64,000 nucleotides of DNA from Pseudomonas oryzihabitans (GCF_007665395.1 NZ_VDND01000003.1:477527-541526), one strand, 5' to 3'; shown: positions 9,653 through 18,112, counted from the first letter of the stretch. Numbers and translations: made by a program. The notes: generated by a model from the letters alone, not told the origin.

Positions 9653-10897
9653 ATGGCAAGCGTGCAAAGCGGCAAGATGATCGTCGGCCTCGACATCGGC
9701 ACTTCCAAGGTCGTGGCTCTGGTCGGCGAGGTGTCTTCCGAGGGTCAGATCGAGATCGTCGGCATTGGCACCCATCCGTCGCGCGGGCTGAAGAAGGGCG
9801 TGGTGGTCAACATCGAGTCCACCGTCGCTTCCATCCAGCGGGCCATCGAAGAAGCCCAGTTGATGGCCGGTTGCCGGATCCATTCGGCCTTCGTCGGCAT
9901 CGCCGGCAATCACATCCGCAGCCTGAATTCCCACGGCATCGTGGCGATTCGCGACCGCGAAGTGAGCCCGGCCGACATCGAGCGGGTGCTCGACGCCGCC
10001 CAGGCGGTGGCCATCCCCGCCGACCAGCGCGTGCTGCACACCCTGGCCCAGGACTATGTGATCGACAACCAGGAAGGGGTGCGCGAACCCCTGGGCATGT
10101 CCGGGGTGCGCCTGGAAGCCAAGGTCCACGTGGTGACCTGTGCCGTCAATGCCGCGCAGAACATCGAGAAATGTGTTCGTCGTTGCGGCCTGGAAGTCGA
10201 CGACATCATTCTCGAACAGTTGGCCTCGGCTTATTCCGTACTGACCGACGATGAAAAGGAACTGGGTGTCTGCCTGGTGGATATTGGTGGCGGCACTACC
10301 GATATCGCCATCTTTACCGAAGGCGCCATTCGCCATACCGCGGTGATACCCATTGCTGGCGACCAAGTCACAAATGACATCGCCATGGCCTTGAGAACCC
10401 CTACGCAATATGCGGAAGAAATCAAGATTCGGTATGCTTGTGCCTTGGCAAAGCTGGCTGGCCCGGGCGAAACCATCAAGGTGCCCAGCGTAGGTGATCG
10501 TCCGCCGCGAGAATTGTCGCGTCAGGCCCTCGCGGAAGTGGTCGAGCCCCGTTACGATGAGCTATTCACACTGGTGCAAGCGGAACTGCGCCGCAGTGGT
10601 TACGAGGATCTGATCCCGGCAGGGATCGTACTCACCGGTGGCACCGCGAAGATGGAAGGCGCGGTCGAGCTGGCGGAAGAGATTTTCCATATGCCGGTAC
10701 GCCTGGGGGTACCCCAGACGGTGAAGGGGCTGACCGACGTGATCAGCAACCCGATCTACTCCACAGGCGTCGGCCTGTTGCTCTATGGCCTGCAAAAGCA
10801 GACCGATCCCTTGCCGGTCGTTTCCGGCGGATATAGCAGCGAAACCAAATCCACAGTCCTGGAACGCATGAAGCGTTGGGTCCAGGGCAACTTGTAA
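9653..10897 (+). CDS. ftsA: Cell division protein FtsA (actin-like membrane anchor of FtsZ)
   Basis: FtsA is an actin-like ATPase that tethers FtsZ polymers to the inner membrane and recruits later division proteins. The 414-residue protein has the phosphate-1 loop GLDIGTSKV near residue 11, the FtsA-specific 1C domain after it, the second phosphate loop VDIGGGTTD around residue 207, and the adenosine motif LTGGTAKMEG near residue 330. The C-terminus ends in a short amphipathic helix, LERMKRWVQGNL, the membrane-targeting sequence. ATG 9653 follows a GAGGAG ribosome site and lies 16 bases after ftsQ. Confidence 0.98.
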   Translation: MASVQSGKMIVGLDIGTSKVVALVGEVSSEGQIEIVGIGTHPSRGLKKGVVVNIESTVASIQRAIEEAQLMAGCRIHSAFVGIAGNHIRSLNSHGIVAIRDREVSPADIERVLDAAQAVAIPADQRVLHTLAQDYVIDNQEGVREPLGMSGVRLEAKVHVVTCAVNAAQNIEKCVRRCGLEVDDIILEQLASAYSVLTDDEKELGVCLVDIGGGTTDIAIFTEGAIRHTAVIPIAGDQVTNDIAMALRTPTQYAEEIKIRYACALAKLAGPGETIKVPSVGDRPPRELSRQALAEVVEPRYDELFTLVQAELRRSGYEDLIPAGIVLTGGTAKMEGAVELAEEIFHMPVRLGVPQTVKGLTDVISNPIYSTGVGLLLYGLQKQTDPLPVVSGGYSSETKSTVLERMKRWVQGNL

Positions 10898-10950
10898 TTC
10901 ACAATTAAACCGCGGCAGTAGGCGAAGATCCGAAAGGAAGAGAGGGGACC

Positions 10951-12132
10951 ATGTTCGAACTCGTAGACAACATTCCACAAAGCGCCGTGATCAAAGTTAT
11001 CGGCGTAGGCGGTGGCGGTGGTAACGCCGTCAACCACATGGTCAAAAGCGGTGTTGAAGGCGTCGAATTCATCTGTGCAAATACCGACGCCCAGGCCCTG
11101 AAGAACGTCACATCCCGCACCGTGCTGCAACTCGGCCCGGGCGTCACCAAGGGTCTCGGTGCGGGCACCAATCCGGAAATCGGCCGCCAGGCGGCCATGG
11201 AAGACCGTGAGCGCATCGCCGAAGTCCTCGAAGGCGCCGACATGGTCTTCATCACCACCGGCATGGGCGGTGGCACCGGTACCGGTGCCGCGCCGATCAT
11301 CGCCGAGGTCGCCAAGGAAATGGGCATCCTGACCGTTGCCGTGGTCACCCGTCCGTTCCCCTTCGAAGGCCGCAAGCGCATGCAGGTCGCCGACGAGGGT
11401 ATCCGTGCCCTGTCCGAGTGCGTCGACTCGCTGATCACCATCCCCAACGAGAAGCTGCTGACCATCCTCGGCAAGGACGCCAGCCTGCTGGCCGCCTTCG
11501 CCAAGGCCGACGACGTCCTCGCCGGCGCCGTTCGCGGTATCTCCGACATCATGCAGCGTCCCGGCCTGATGAACGTCGACTTCGCCGACGTCAAGACCGT
11601 GATGGGCGAGATGGGCATGGCCATGATGGGTACCGGCCACGCCAGCGGCCCGAACCGTGCGCGCGAAGCCACCGAAGCCGCCATCCGCAACCCGCTGCTG
11701 GAAGACGTCAACCTGCACGGCGCCCGCGGCATCCTGGTCAACATCACCGCCGGCCTGGATCTGTCCCTGGGTGAATACGCCGCCGTCGGCGAGATCATCG
11801 AGGACTTCGCGTCCGAGCACGCCACCGTCAAGGTTGGCGCGGTCATCGATCCGGAAATGCGCGACGAGCTGCACGTCACCGTGGTCGCCACCGGCCTGGG
11901 TGCGCGCATCGAGAAGCCGGTCAAGGTGGTCGACAACACCGCCCAGACCCTGGCCGCGGCCCGTCAGGAATCCGCTCCGGTCAACTACGACGACCTCAAG
12001 TACCCGACCTCCATGCGTTCGGGTCGTGGCAGCCAGAACCATGGCGGCTCGGCGGCGGCGACCAAGGTCAATCCCAACGACGACCTGGATTATCTGGACA
12101 TCCCGGCCTTCCTGCGTCGTCAGGCTGATTGA
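10951..12132 (+). CDS. ftsZ: Cell division GTPase FtsZ
   Basis: FtsZ is the tubulin-like GTPase that forms the Z ring. The 393-residue protein carries the tubulin signature GGGTGTGAAP (about residues 107-116), the early loop GVGGGGGNAVNHM, the T7-loop segment around NVDFADVKTVM, a variable linker rich in Ser and Asn, and the conserved tail LDYLDIPAFLRRQ that binds FtsA and ZipA. An AAGGAAGAGAGGGG purine run precedes the ATG, consistent with the high expression known for FtsZ. The 53-base gap after ftsA is larger than elsewhere in the cluster and may hold an extra promoter. Confidence 0.99.
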   Translation: MFELVDNIPQSAVIKVIGVGGGGGNAVNHMVKSGVEGVEFICANTDAQALKNVTSRTVLQLGPGVTKGLGAGTNPEIGRQAAMEDRERIAEVLEGADMVFITTGMGGGTGTGAAPIIAEVAKEMGILTVAVVTRPFPFEGRKRMQVADEGIRALSECVDSLITIPNEKLLTILGKDASLLAAFAKADDVLAGAVRGISDIMQRPGLMNVDFADVKTVMGEMGMAMMGTGHASGPNRAREATEAAIRNPLLEDVNLHGARGILVNITAGLDLSLGEYAAVGEIIEDFASEHATVKVGAVIDPEMRDELHVTVVATGLGARIEKPVKVVDNTAQTLAAARQESAPVNYDDLKYPTSMRSGRGSQNHGGSAAATKVNPNDDLDYLDIPAFLRRQAD

Positions 12133-12241
12133 TCGGGTATATCACAAGCGCGGGTGTGATTAGTGGGCATCGATTTTCGCTTCTGCTATCATCGCGATTT
12201 CGTTGACCACCATTCGCACCCTGCGACCGAGCGGCCCTGGC

Positions 12242-13156
12242 ATGATTAGACAACGCACCCTCAAGAACACCATTCGCGCCACTGGCGTCGGCCTGCATTC
12301 CGGGGAGAAGGTATACCTCACCCTGAAGCCGGCTCCGGTCGATACGGGAATCGTGTTCCGTCGCACCGATCTCGATCCGGTCGTGGAAATCCCGGCCTGG
12401 GCGGAGAACGTGGGTGAAACCACCATGTCGACCAACCTGTTCAGCGACAGCGGCGTCAAGGTCGGCACCGTCGAGCACCTGCTGTCGGCCATGGCCGGTC
12501 TGGGTATCGACAACGCCTACGTCGAGCTGTCCGCGGTCGAAGTCCCGATCATGGACGGCAGCGCCGGTCCCTTCGTGTTCCTGATCCAGTCCGCGGGTCT
12601 GCAGGAACAGGAAGCGGCCAAGCAGTTCATTCGCATCAAGCGTGAAGTGACCGTCGTCGACGGCGACAAGCGCGCCACCTTCGTGCCCTTCGACGGCTTC
12701 AAGGTGACCTTCGAGATCGACTTCGATCACCCGGTGGTCAACAACCGCACCCAGAAGGCCTCGGTTGACTTCTCGAGCACTTCCTTCCTCAAGGAAGTCA
12801 GCCGTGCCCGTACCTTCGGTTTCATGCGTGACCTGGAATTCCTGCGCTCGCACAACCTGGCCCTGGGCGGCAGCGTCGACAACGCCATCGTGGTGGACGA
12901 GAAGGGTGTGATCAACGAAGACGGTCTTCGTTACGAAGACGAATTCGTCAAGCACAAGATCCTCGACGCCATCGGCGATCTCTATCTGCTCGGCAAGAGC
13001 CTCATCGGCGAATTCCGTGGCTACAAGTCCGGCCACGCCATGAACAACCGCCTGCTGCGCGCGCTGCTGGCCGATCGCGATGCCTGGGAAGTGGTGACCT
13101 TCGAAGACTCCGGTCTGGCACCCATTTCCTACATGAGACCCGCGGCTGCCGTCTAA
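12242..13156 (+). CDS. lpxC: UDP-3-O-acyl-N-acetylglucosamine deacetylase LpxC
   Basis: LpxC is the zinc amidase that performs the committed step of lipid A synthesis. ATG 12242 gives [10 protein letters not shown] and 304 residues, the family length; the in-frame TTG 39 bases upstream is not needed. Counting residues places the zinc ligands exactly: His79 (in VEHLLSAM), His238 and Asp242 (in [10 protein letters not shown]), with the catalytic His265 in SGHAMNNR. The 109-base gap after ftsZ contains a TATCAT -10-like element at 12187-12192, so lpxC may have its own promoter. It is the last gene of the cluster and is followed by a strong terminator. Confidence 0.98.
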   Translation: MIRQRTLKNTIRATGVGLHSGEKVYLTLKPAPVDTGIVFRRTDLDPVVEIPAWAENVGETTMSTNLFSDSGVKVGTVEHLLSAMAGLGIDNAYVELSAVEVPIMDGSAGPFVFLIQSAGLQEQEAAKQFIRIKREVTVVDGDKRATFVPFDGFKVTFEIDFDHPVVNNRTQKASVDFSSTSFLKEVSRARTFGFMRDLEFLRSHNLALGGSVDNAIVVDEKGVINEDGLRYEDEFVKHKILDAIGDLYLLGKSLIGEFRGYKSGHAMNNRLLRALLADRDAWEVVTFEDSGLAPISYMRPAAAV

Positions 13157-13170
13157 GCCCGGTTTCATGA

Positions 13171-13199
13171 AAAAGCCCTGCATCCGCAGGGCTTTTTTT
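13171..13199 (+). terminator. Rho-independent terminator after lpxC, probably bidirectional
   Basis: An 11-bp stem (13171-13181 with 13186-13196) around loop ATCC, core AGCCCTGC/GCAGGGCT, is followed by seven T on the plus strand. A-rich bases before the stem supply T on the minus strand, so it can end both the dcw cluster and the leftward hopJ-like gene. Confidence 0.92.
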
Positions 13200-13214
13200 A
13201 TGGGCGCGGAATGC

Positions 13215-13553
13215 CTAGCGACGGCTCAGGGGCTCGCCCTGGAAGCTTACGCCGGCCAGGCCCTGGGCCATGAGTGCACGGATATTGGCGTGATCGCTGC
13301 CTTCAGGGGTCTGCAGCACGCTGCGATAGTGTTCGCCGAAGGCCAGCAGGGCTTCCTGATCGCTCAGGCCTTCGAGCTTCGCCAGGCCCAAGGTCTTGCA
13401 AGAACCCTCGTTCTGGCCGGCGGCGTTCTCCACCCCGCCGTTGTGGAAGGCGGTTGGCTGGTAGTCATAGTGCTCGGCCACGAACGCCAGGGTATCGGCG
13501 AAGGCATGCTCGCCACTGACCAGGCTGGCGCGGAAGCGGGACAGCTCGCTCAT
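13215..13553 (-). CDS. HopJ type III effector family protein
   Basis: The 112-residue protein belongs to the HopJ family, named from a Pseudomonas syringae effector candidate but widespread in bacteria without any type III system. A housekeeping role is therefore likely. Family features seen include FAEHYDYQPTAFHNG-like spacing (here FVAEHYDYQPTAFHNG), NEGSCKTLGLA and FGEHYRSVLQTPEGSDHANI. The start at 13553 overlaps the DUF1244 stop as ATGA; upstream in-frame sequence is DUF1244 shadow. The two proteins are probably translated together. The molecular function is unknown. Confidence 0.85.
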   Translation of the reverse strand: MSELSRFRASLVSGEHAFADTLAFVAEHYDYQPTAFHNGGVENAAGQNEGSCKTLGLAKLEGLSDQEALLAFGEHYRSVLQTPEGSDHANIRALMAQGLAGVSFQGEPLSRR

Positions 13554-13843
13554 TTGGGCTGGTTCTCCTGGAAGGCGGCCGCCTGGGCAGGGGAGGCTTC
13601 GGTCTGGTGCTGGGCCTTCCACTCGGCGTAGGGCATGCCGTAGACGACCTCGCGGGCGTCGTCCAGGCTCAGCGCCAGGCCCTTCTCGTCGGCGGCGGCC
13701 TTGTACCATTTGGACAGGCAGTTGCGGCAGAAGCCGGACAGGTTCATCAGGTCGATGTTCTGCACATCGGTGCGCTTGCGCAGGTGCTGGACCAGGGTGC
13801 GGAAGGCGGCGGCCTCCAGTTCCAGGCGGTCTTGTTCGGTCAT
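13550..13843 (-). CDS. DUF1244 family small protein
   Basis: This 97-residue protein carries the DUF1244 signature MNLSGFCRNCLSKWY (about residues 33-47), with a paired-cysteine CRNC motif that could bind metal or be redox active. No biochemical role is established for the family that I can name. A good AAAGGAG site lies eight bases before the ATG. It is followed by the hopJ-like gene with an ATGA overlap. It was probably once directly behind folM: removing the MITE at 13859-14025 leaves only 15 bases between the folM stop and this ATG. Confidence 0.88.
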   Translation of the reverse strand: MTEQDRLELEAAAFRTLVQHLRKRTDVQNIDLMNLSGFCRNCLSKWYKAAADEKGLALSLDDAREVVYGMPYAEWKAQHQTEASPAQAAAFQENQPK

Positions 13844-13858
13844 GGGTGACTCCTTTGG

Positions 13859-14025
13859 CTAGTGTGGTGTTTCAGAAGTTCGCGCAAGAATTGACGAGTG
13901 ATTTTTGTCTCCGGGCCAGGCGCCGCGACGAGTCATAGCAGGGCTATGGCGAGGAGTGGCAACGCCGCCCGGGGGCAAAAAGCGCCGCCAAAATTGTGTA
14001 GATAACTTTTGAAACACCACACTAG
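13859..14025. mobile_element. 167-bp MITE with about 20-bp terminal inverted repeats, inserted at the folM stop codon
   Basis: The ends read CTAGTGTGGTGTTTC (13859-13873) and GAAACACCACACTAG (14011-14025), perfect inverted repeats that continue with one mismatch (CAGAAGTT against AACTTTTG). Imperfect symmetry extends inward to a central hairpin, CATAG-CAGGG-CTATG (13934-13948). No ORF for a transposase is present. Both boundaries are CTAG, which fits a 4-bp YTAR target duplication as known for the IS5 subgroup, though the palindrome makes it impossible to separate duplication from repeat end. The element supplies or preserves the TAG stop of folM and separates folM from DUF1244. The class of the parental transposase is inference. 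Confidence 0.85.
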
Positions 14026-14720
14026 CGACGGCCATGGCGCAGGTGGCGCCCGCCGTTGACGGTGAAGGTGCTGCCGGTCGCATAGGCGGTCGACAGCAGA
14101 TAGAGCACGGTATCCACGATGGGATCGGCGCCGGGTTCGAAATCCAGCAGGGCCTTGTCCAGGGTCGCCTGGCGATAGGCCTCGTCGGCGCCTTCCTTGA
14201 AGATCAGCAGGCCCGGCGCGATGGTATTGACCCTGACGGTGGGCGCCAGGGCCTCGGCGAAAGACAGGGTCAGGTTGTGCAGGGCGGCCTTGGTGGCAGC
14301 GTAGCCGATGTGGTTGCGGCTGCCACGGGTCGCGCTGTCGTCGCCGATGTGGATGATGTCGGCGCGCGGTGCGGCCAAGAACAGATCCTGCAGGCCCAGG
14401 TTGAGGTGGTAGGGCGCCTCCAGGTGCAGGCGATAGAGCAGGCGCAGGTTGTCGAGGCCATCCGCCGCCCAGACCGAGGCATTGTGCACCACGCCGCGCA
14501 GGGCCTGGTGCCGTTCATGCAGTTGCTGTATCAGCAGGTCGCGCTGCTGTTCCTCGACCAGATCGATCTGGTAGGCCTCGATCTCCAGTTCACGCAGCGG
14601 ACCCGGATCGTCGCGGTAGACTGCGATGACGGGTTGGCCTTCCGCGAGAAGGCGACGGGTGAGAGCCAGGCCAACGCGGCGATTGGCACCGGTGACGAGA
14701 AGGGGAAGGGCTGCGGACAT
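14022..14720 (-). CDS. folM: Dihydromonapterin reductase FolM (short-chain dehydrogenase)
   Basis: FolM reduces dihydromonapterin to tetrahydromonapterin, the pterin cofactor of phenylalanine hydroxylase in Pseudomonas, and has weak dihydrofolate reductase activity. The 232-residue SDR shows the NADPH loop TGANRRVGLAL at about residues 9-19 (the Arg pair suits NADPH), VVHNAS, HIGDDS and the active site YAATKAAL. FTVNGGRHL is near the C-terminus, where homologues I recall end. Here the chain runs on for RHGRR and stops at TAG 14024-14022, which belongs to the CTAG end of the MITE. The flavodoxin and LrgA/B neighbours match the arrangement I know from P. aeruginosa. Confidence 0.88.
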   Translation of the reverse strand: MSAALPLLVTGANRRVGLALTRRLLAEGQPVIAVYRDDPGPLRELEIEAYQIDLVEEQQRDLLIQQLHERHQALRGVVHNASVWAADGLDNLRLLYRLHLEAPYHLNLGLQDLFLAAPRADIIHIGDDSATRGSRNHIGYAATKAALHNLTLSFAEALAPTVRVNTIAPGLLIFKEGADEAYRQATLDKALLDFEPGADPIVDTVLYLLSTAYATGSTFTVNGGRHLRHGRR

Positions 14721-14816
14721 GAGGGTACCCGATCCTTGAGAGCGGAAACGGCCAGGAAGCTGGCCGTGCGTATTGTACGCATTCGACTCGTCGGGAAGCA
14801 GAGCGATCCGCCAGGT

Positions 14817-15377
14817 CTAGCGAGCGCTGCCTCTGAGCGGCTCGGCCCGGGACGAGGCGCTGTGCAGCCAGCCCCTGAGCGCGCGGGTGATCAGCGGGAT
14901 GAAGACGCAGACCATGACCGGCGTGAGGATCAGGGTGCTCAGCAGGATGCGCGGCAGCAAGGGCAGGTGCGCCAGGTAGTCCCCGAAGGCGGCGTTGAAC
15001 AGTAGCGAGATGGGAAAGAACGCCAGCCAGACGGCGATGCTTTGTTTCCAGCGCGGCGGGGCCTGCACGCCGGCGCCGAACCAATCGTCCATGCCCTGGG
15101 CACGGCGTGCCTGGGGCGCTTCGAACAGGCCCTGGCCGCGTTCCAGCCAGAGGCGTCGCGTCTCCGAGTGTTCCCACTGGTCGAGGCTCTGGGGGCAGGC
15201 GAAGCGGAAGATGATCTGCACCAGGTTGTCGCCCGGCGGTGGGGTCAGGACCCCGGAACCGAGATAGCCCGGGTAACGGGTCGCCAGGGCTTCGCCTTCG
15301 CGTAGCCAGACCAGGAAGGCGTCGTATTGGCCGGCCGCTACGCGGCGCGCGACCATGAGGGTAACGGGCTGACTCAT
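14817..15377 (-). CDS. Antibiotic biosynthesis monooxygenase (ABM) domain protein with C-terminal membrane segments
   Basis: The 186-residue protein starts at 15377 after a GGAGCTCC ribosome site. Residues 1-100 resemble the ABM ferredoxin-like fold: VTLMVARRVAAGQ, then YPGYLGSGVL and VQIIFRFA, with the WEHSETRRLW stretch typical of the membrane-anchored ABM group. Residues about 120-175 form two hydrophobic segments (SIAVWLAFFPISLLF and LLSTLILTPVMVCVF). The substrate is unknown; related proteins are annotated from fold alone. It lies 96 bases upstream of folM on the same strand and may be cotranscribed. Confidence 0.75.
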   Translation of the reverse strand: MSQPVTLMVARRVAAGQYDAFLVWLREGEALATRYPGYLGSGVLTPPPGDNLVQIIFRFACPQSLDQWEHSETRRLWLERGQGLFEAPQARRAQGMDDWFGAGVQAPPRWKQSIAVWLAFFPISLLFNAAFGDYLAHLPLLPRILLSTLILTPVMVCVFIPLITRALRGWLHSASSRAEPLRGSAR

Positions 15378-15588
15378 GTTGGAGCTCCAAGCGATCGGGT
15401 CGGATAGGCCGGATGCCATCAAGCCGCCGGGTAGGCGGGCAGGGTGGAGAAATACCTGGGGTAGCAGGCGCCGCTAGCATAGCAAGCCTTGAGACCCCGG
15501 GGCAGCGCCTGACGTTGCAGGGATGTCGCAAACGGCAAACGGGGGTCGTTCGAGGCATACTGGGCAGCCGTCACCGCTAGAGGTCTGC

Positions 15589-16038
15589 ATGAAAGTCGCA
15601 CTGTTGAATGGCTCCGTATACGGCACCGCGGAAGATATCGCGCGGCAGGTGAAGACCCGCCTGGCCGCGGCGGGCCATGAGGTCTGGCATCAACCGCATG
15701 CCGAACTCGCCAGCCTGGAGGCCTTCGCGCCCGAGGCCTTGCTGGCCATCACCTCCACCACGGGCATGGGCGAGTTGCCCGCCAACCTGGAGCCGCTGTA
15801 CTTCCAGCTGCGCGACCGGCTGCCGCCCTGGCGTGGCCGGCCCGGCGCGGTGCTGGCCCTCGGGGACTCGAGCTATGGCGACACCTATTGCGGCGGCGGC
15901 GAGCTGATGCAGGAGTTGTTCGCCGAGTTGGGCCTGCGCGAGCTGCTGCCCCTGCTGCGCATCGACGCCAGCGAGACGGTGACACCGGACGAGGACGCCG
16001 AGCGCTGGACGTCCGCGGTGATCGCCGCCCTGGGGTGA
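15589..16038 (+). CDS. Flavodoxin (MioC-like short flavodoxin)
   Basis: The 149-residue protein starts at ATG 15589 (MKVALLNGSVYGTAED). GSVYGTAED forms the FMN phosphate loop, near TxSxTGTAE of classic flavodoxins. TSTTGMGELPANL and ALGDSSYGDTYCGGG provide the other two FMN loops. It is probably a one-electron carrier in the cytoplasm for an unidentified partner. Pseudomonas genomes often keep it beside folM and the lrgAB pair, as here. The divergent gap to the ABM gene (about 210 bases) must hold promoters for both, but I see no clear -35/-10 pair. Confidence 0.88.
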   Translation: MKVALLNGSVYGTAEDIARQVKTRLAAAGHEVWHQPHAELASLEAFAPEALLAITSTTGMGELPANLEPLYFQLRDRLPPWRGRPGAVLALGDSSYGDTYCGGGELMQELFAELGLRELLPLLRIDASETVTPDEDAERWTSAVIAALG

Positions 16039-16161
16039 CCTTGCCTGGCGGACAATACAGCTTTACCCGCCGGATCGCCGCCGCCGGGCCCGGGTCGCTG
16101 TCCTCGTCCGGCCAGCCTGGGTATCCTTGGGCGCTGATGACTGTTTGAGATGGAGCCCTGG

Positions 16162-16533
16162 GTGAATAGATATCTGCGCCTGGCTCTGGAGCTGTGTGGA
16201 TTGGGTGCGTTGTGGGGACTGGGCAGCTGGCTGGCGACCGCCTTCGCCTTGCCGGTACCGGGCGGTGTGGTAGGGCTGGCCATGCTGCTCCTGCTGCTGG
16301 CGGCGCGGATCGTCGAGCCCGAGTGGTTGCAGAACGGCGTACGCCTGTTGCTTGGTGAGATGCTGCTGTTCTTCATCCCCGCCTTGCTGAGCCTGCTCGA
16401 CTACGGTCCGCTGCTGCGGCAGGAAGGGGTGCGCATCCTCTTCGCCATCCTGCTCAGCACGGTGCTGACCATGGTCGCCACCGCCTACACGGTGGACTGG
16501 ATGTTCCGCCGCCGGGGGCGCCGCGATGCTTGA
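16162..16533 (+). CDS. CidA/LrgA family membrane protein
   Basis: This is a small holin-like membrane protein of the CidA/LrgA family; these proteins act with LrgB-type partners and have been linked to murein hydrolase export or to metabolite transport. It is about 123 residues with four membrane segments and the family stretch LPVPGGVVGLAMLLLLL. I prefer GTG 16162, because GGAG at 16152-16155 is well spaced; the in-frame ATG 16150 is an alternative adding four residues. The lrgB-like gene overlaps its end by 8 bases, so the pair is one unit. Confidence 0.87.
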   Translation: MNRYLRLALELCGLGALWGLGSWLATAFALPVPGGVVGLAMLLLLLAARIVEPEWLQNGVRLLLGEMLLFFIPALLSLLDYGPLLRQEGVRILFAILLSTVLTMVATAYTVDWMFRRRGRRDA

Positions 16534-17215
16534 TCTGCCCGGACTCTTCTGGCTGCTGCTGACGGTGGCCGGCTATATCGTCAGTCGCCTGCTCTATGCC
16601 CGCCTGCGCTGGTATGTGGTCAGCCCCATCATCTTCGTCACCGTGCTGCTTTATGCCACCACCCTCTGGCAGCAGGTGAGCTATGCGCAGTACGCCCATT
16701 ACAGTCGCTGGCTGATCATGCTGCTAGGGCCGGCGACGGTCGCCTTCGCCGTGCCGATCTGGCAGCAGCGCCGGCTCTTGGCGCGCTACTGGCAGGCCTT
16801 GCTGGCAGGGCTGGTTGTCGGCAGTGGCGTCGCCATCGGCAGTTCCTGGCTGCTGGCCCGCCTGCTGCTGCTGGATGATCGGGTGCTGTTGTCGATGCTG
16901 CCGCGCTCCATCAGCACGCCCTTCGCCATGCCGATGTCGGCCGCCGTCGGTGGCGTGCCGGAGCTGACGGCGGCCTTCGTCATGATCACCGGCCTGGGCG
17001 GCGCCATCCTCGGCAGCCTGCTGATCAAGCTGTTGCCGCTCAAGTCGGCCCTCGCCCGCGGCGCCCTGTTCGGCATGGGCGCCCATGGCGTCGGGACCAG
17101 CAAGGCCTATGAGGTTGGCCTGGAGGAGGGCACCGTGGCCGGGCTGGTCATGGTGCTGGCCGGCCTGAGCAACCTGCTGGGCGCCCAACTGGTGCTCTGG
17201 CTGCTGCACGGCTAG
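16526..17215 (+). CDS. CidB/LrgB family membrane protein
   Basis: The 229-residue protein has five to seven hydrophobic segments and LrgB hallmarks: ALARPLY-like LLYARLRW near the N-terminus, LPRSISTPFAMPMSAAVGG in the middle (typical PKSVTTPIA-type loop) and GMGAHGVGTSKAYEVG near the end. It is the usual partner of the LrgA-type gene, with which it overlaps by 8 bases. The stop TAG at 17213-17215 overlaps the reverse-strand stop of the next gene through a shared CTAG. Whether the pair influences autolysis or moves small acids here cannot be told from sequence. Confidence 0.9.
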   Translation: MLDLPGLFWLLLTVAGYIVSRLLYARLRWYVVSPIIFVTVLLYATTLWQQVSYAQYAHYSRWLIMLLGPATVAFAVPIWQQRRLLARYWQALLAGLVVGSGVAIGSSWLLARLLLLDDRVLLSMLPRSISTPFAMPMSAAVGGVPELTAAFVMITGLGGAILGSLLIKLLPLKSALARGALFGMGAHGVGTSKAYEVGLEEGTVAGLVMVLAGLSNLLGAQLVLWLLHG

Positions 17216-18018
17216 TGCAGGGTGGTCTTGGCAGCGCCCAGTTGCTCCAGGCGCCGCCGCACCTGCTCCCGCTCCGCCTCGTCCTCGCTGATCAGCAGCG
17301 CGTGCTGCAGGTCGTAGCGCTCGGCCTGGGTGCAGTCGAGCTGTCGATACAGATCGGCGCGCGCCAGGTGGTCGGCGACACCCGCGGCGCCCAGTTCGAT
17401 GACGCGCTGGGCGTCCTTCAGCGCCGCCAGCGGCTGATCGCCCTGGCGATGTAGCTCGCGCAGGTTGCGTGAGAGACGCTGCATCATCTGCCGGGGGGAG
17501 AGCGGTGCCAGGTAGGTCGCCTGCAGCCGCGCCGTGGGGCCGAATTGATCCACCAGCAGCTGGCGACAATCGTTCATGTACAGCCGGCGCCCGCCGAAGG
17601 GTTCGAGCAGGTGGTCGGCGCCGGGCACGCGCAGCAGGAAATGCCCCGGAAAGCCGATGCCTTGCAGATCGATGTCCAGGCGCCGGGCCAGCTCCAGCGC
17701 CACCAGGGCGATGGACAGGGGTTGGCCGCGGCGCCGCACCAGCACCTCGTCGAGCAGGGCGGCGGTAGGGCGCAGGGGCCACTCGGCGGCGCGGAATCCG
17801 GCGTCGCACAGCTGCCGTAACAATTCCTGGGCACGCTCCGAATGGCTGGCGTCGCCATCCAGGCTGGCGACCAGCTGCAGCGCCAGGTCGTCCAGCGAGT
17901 GCAGCAGGGCGCGGGGCTCGAGGTCCTGGCGATGCTCGGCGGCGATCCACAGGGCGGCTTCCAGCAGCCGGGGATCGGGGCGGTCCAGACAGGCGAGACA
18001 GGCGAGACGCGACTCCAC
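17212..18018 (-). CDS. SirB1-family transglutaminase-like/TPR protein
   Basis: The 268-residue protein matches the SirB1 family: a transglutaminase-like N-terminal region with LDEVLVRRRGQPLSIALV and GIGFPGHFLLRV (about residues 90-140), then TPR-like helices in the C-terminal third. In the SirB1 group the transglutaminase Cys is generally lost, and none is obvious here. The start is GTG 18018, six bases after GGAG; the longer upstream reading has poor context. The biological role is not established. Its stop shares CTAG with the lrgB-like stop. Confidence 0.85.
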   Translation of the reverse strand: MESRLACLACLDRPDPRLLEAALWIAAEHRQDLEPRALLHSLDDLALQLVASLDGDASHSERAQELLRQLCDAGFRAAEWPLRPTAALLDEVLVRRRGQPLSIALVALELARRLDIDLQGIGFPGHFLLRVPGADHLLEPFGGRRLYMNDCRQLLVDQFGPTARLQATYLAPLSPRQMMQRLSRNLRELHRQGDQPLAALKDAQRVIELGAAGVADHLARADLYRQLDCTQAERYDLQHALLISEDEAEREQVRRRLEQLGAAKTTLH

Positions 18019-18112
18019 GGTAGACTCCAGGCCCTTGGGGGCGTTTCCTGAGGTTTTAGCCTGCCGCTGGCCGCCCGTCCAGTCTGCGACAGTCGCGCAC
18101 TGGCGGGCTACG

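Noticed and set aside
13215..13553. HopJ-like protein as a secreted effector
   Set aside because: There is no hrp box or type III genes; the family is widespread in non-pathogens and is coupled here to DUF1244.
13859..14083. A minus-strand frame running through the MITE
   Set aside because: It reads across the inverted repeats and the folM end in a different frame; there is no transposase motif.
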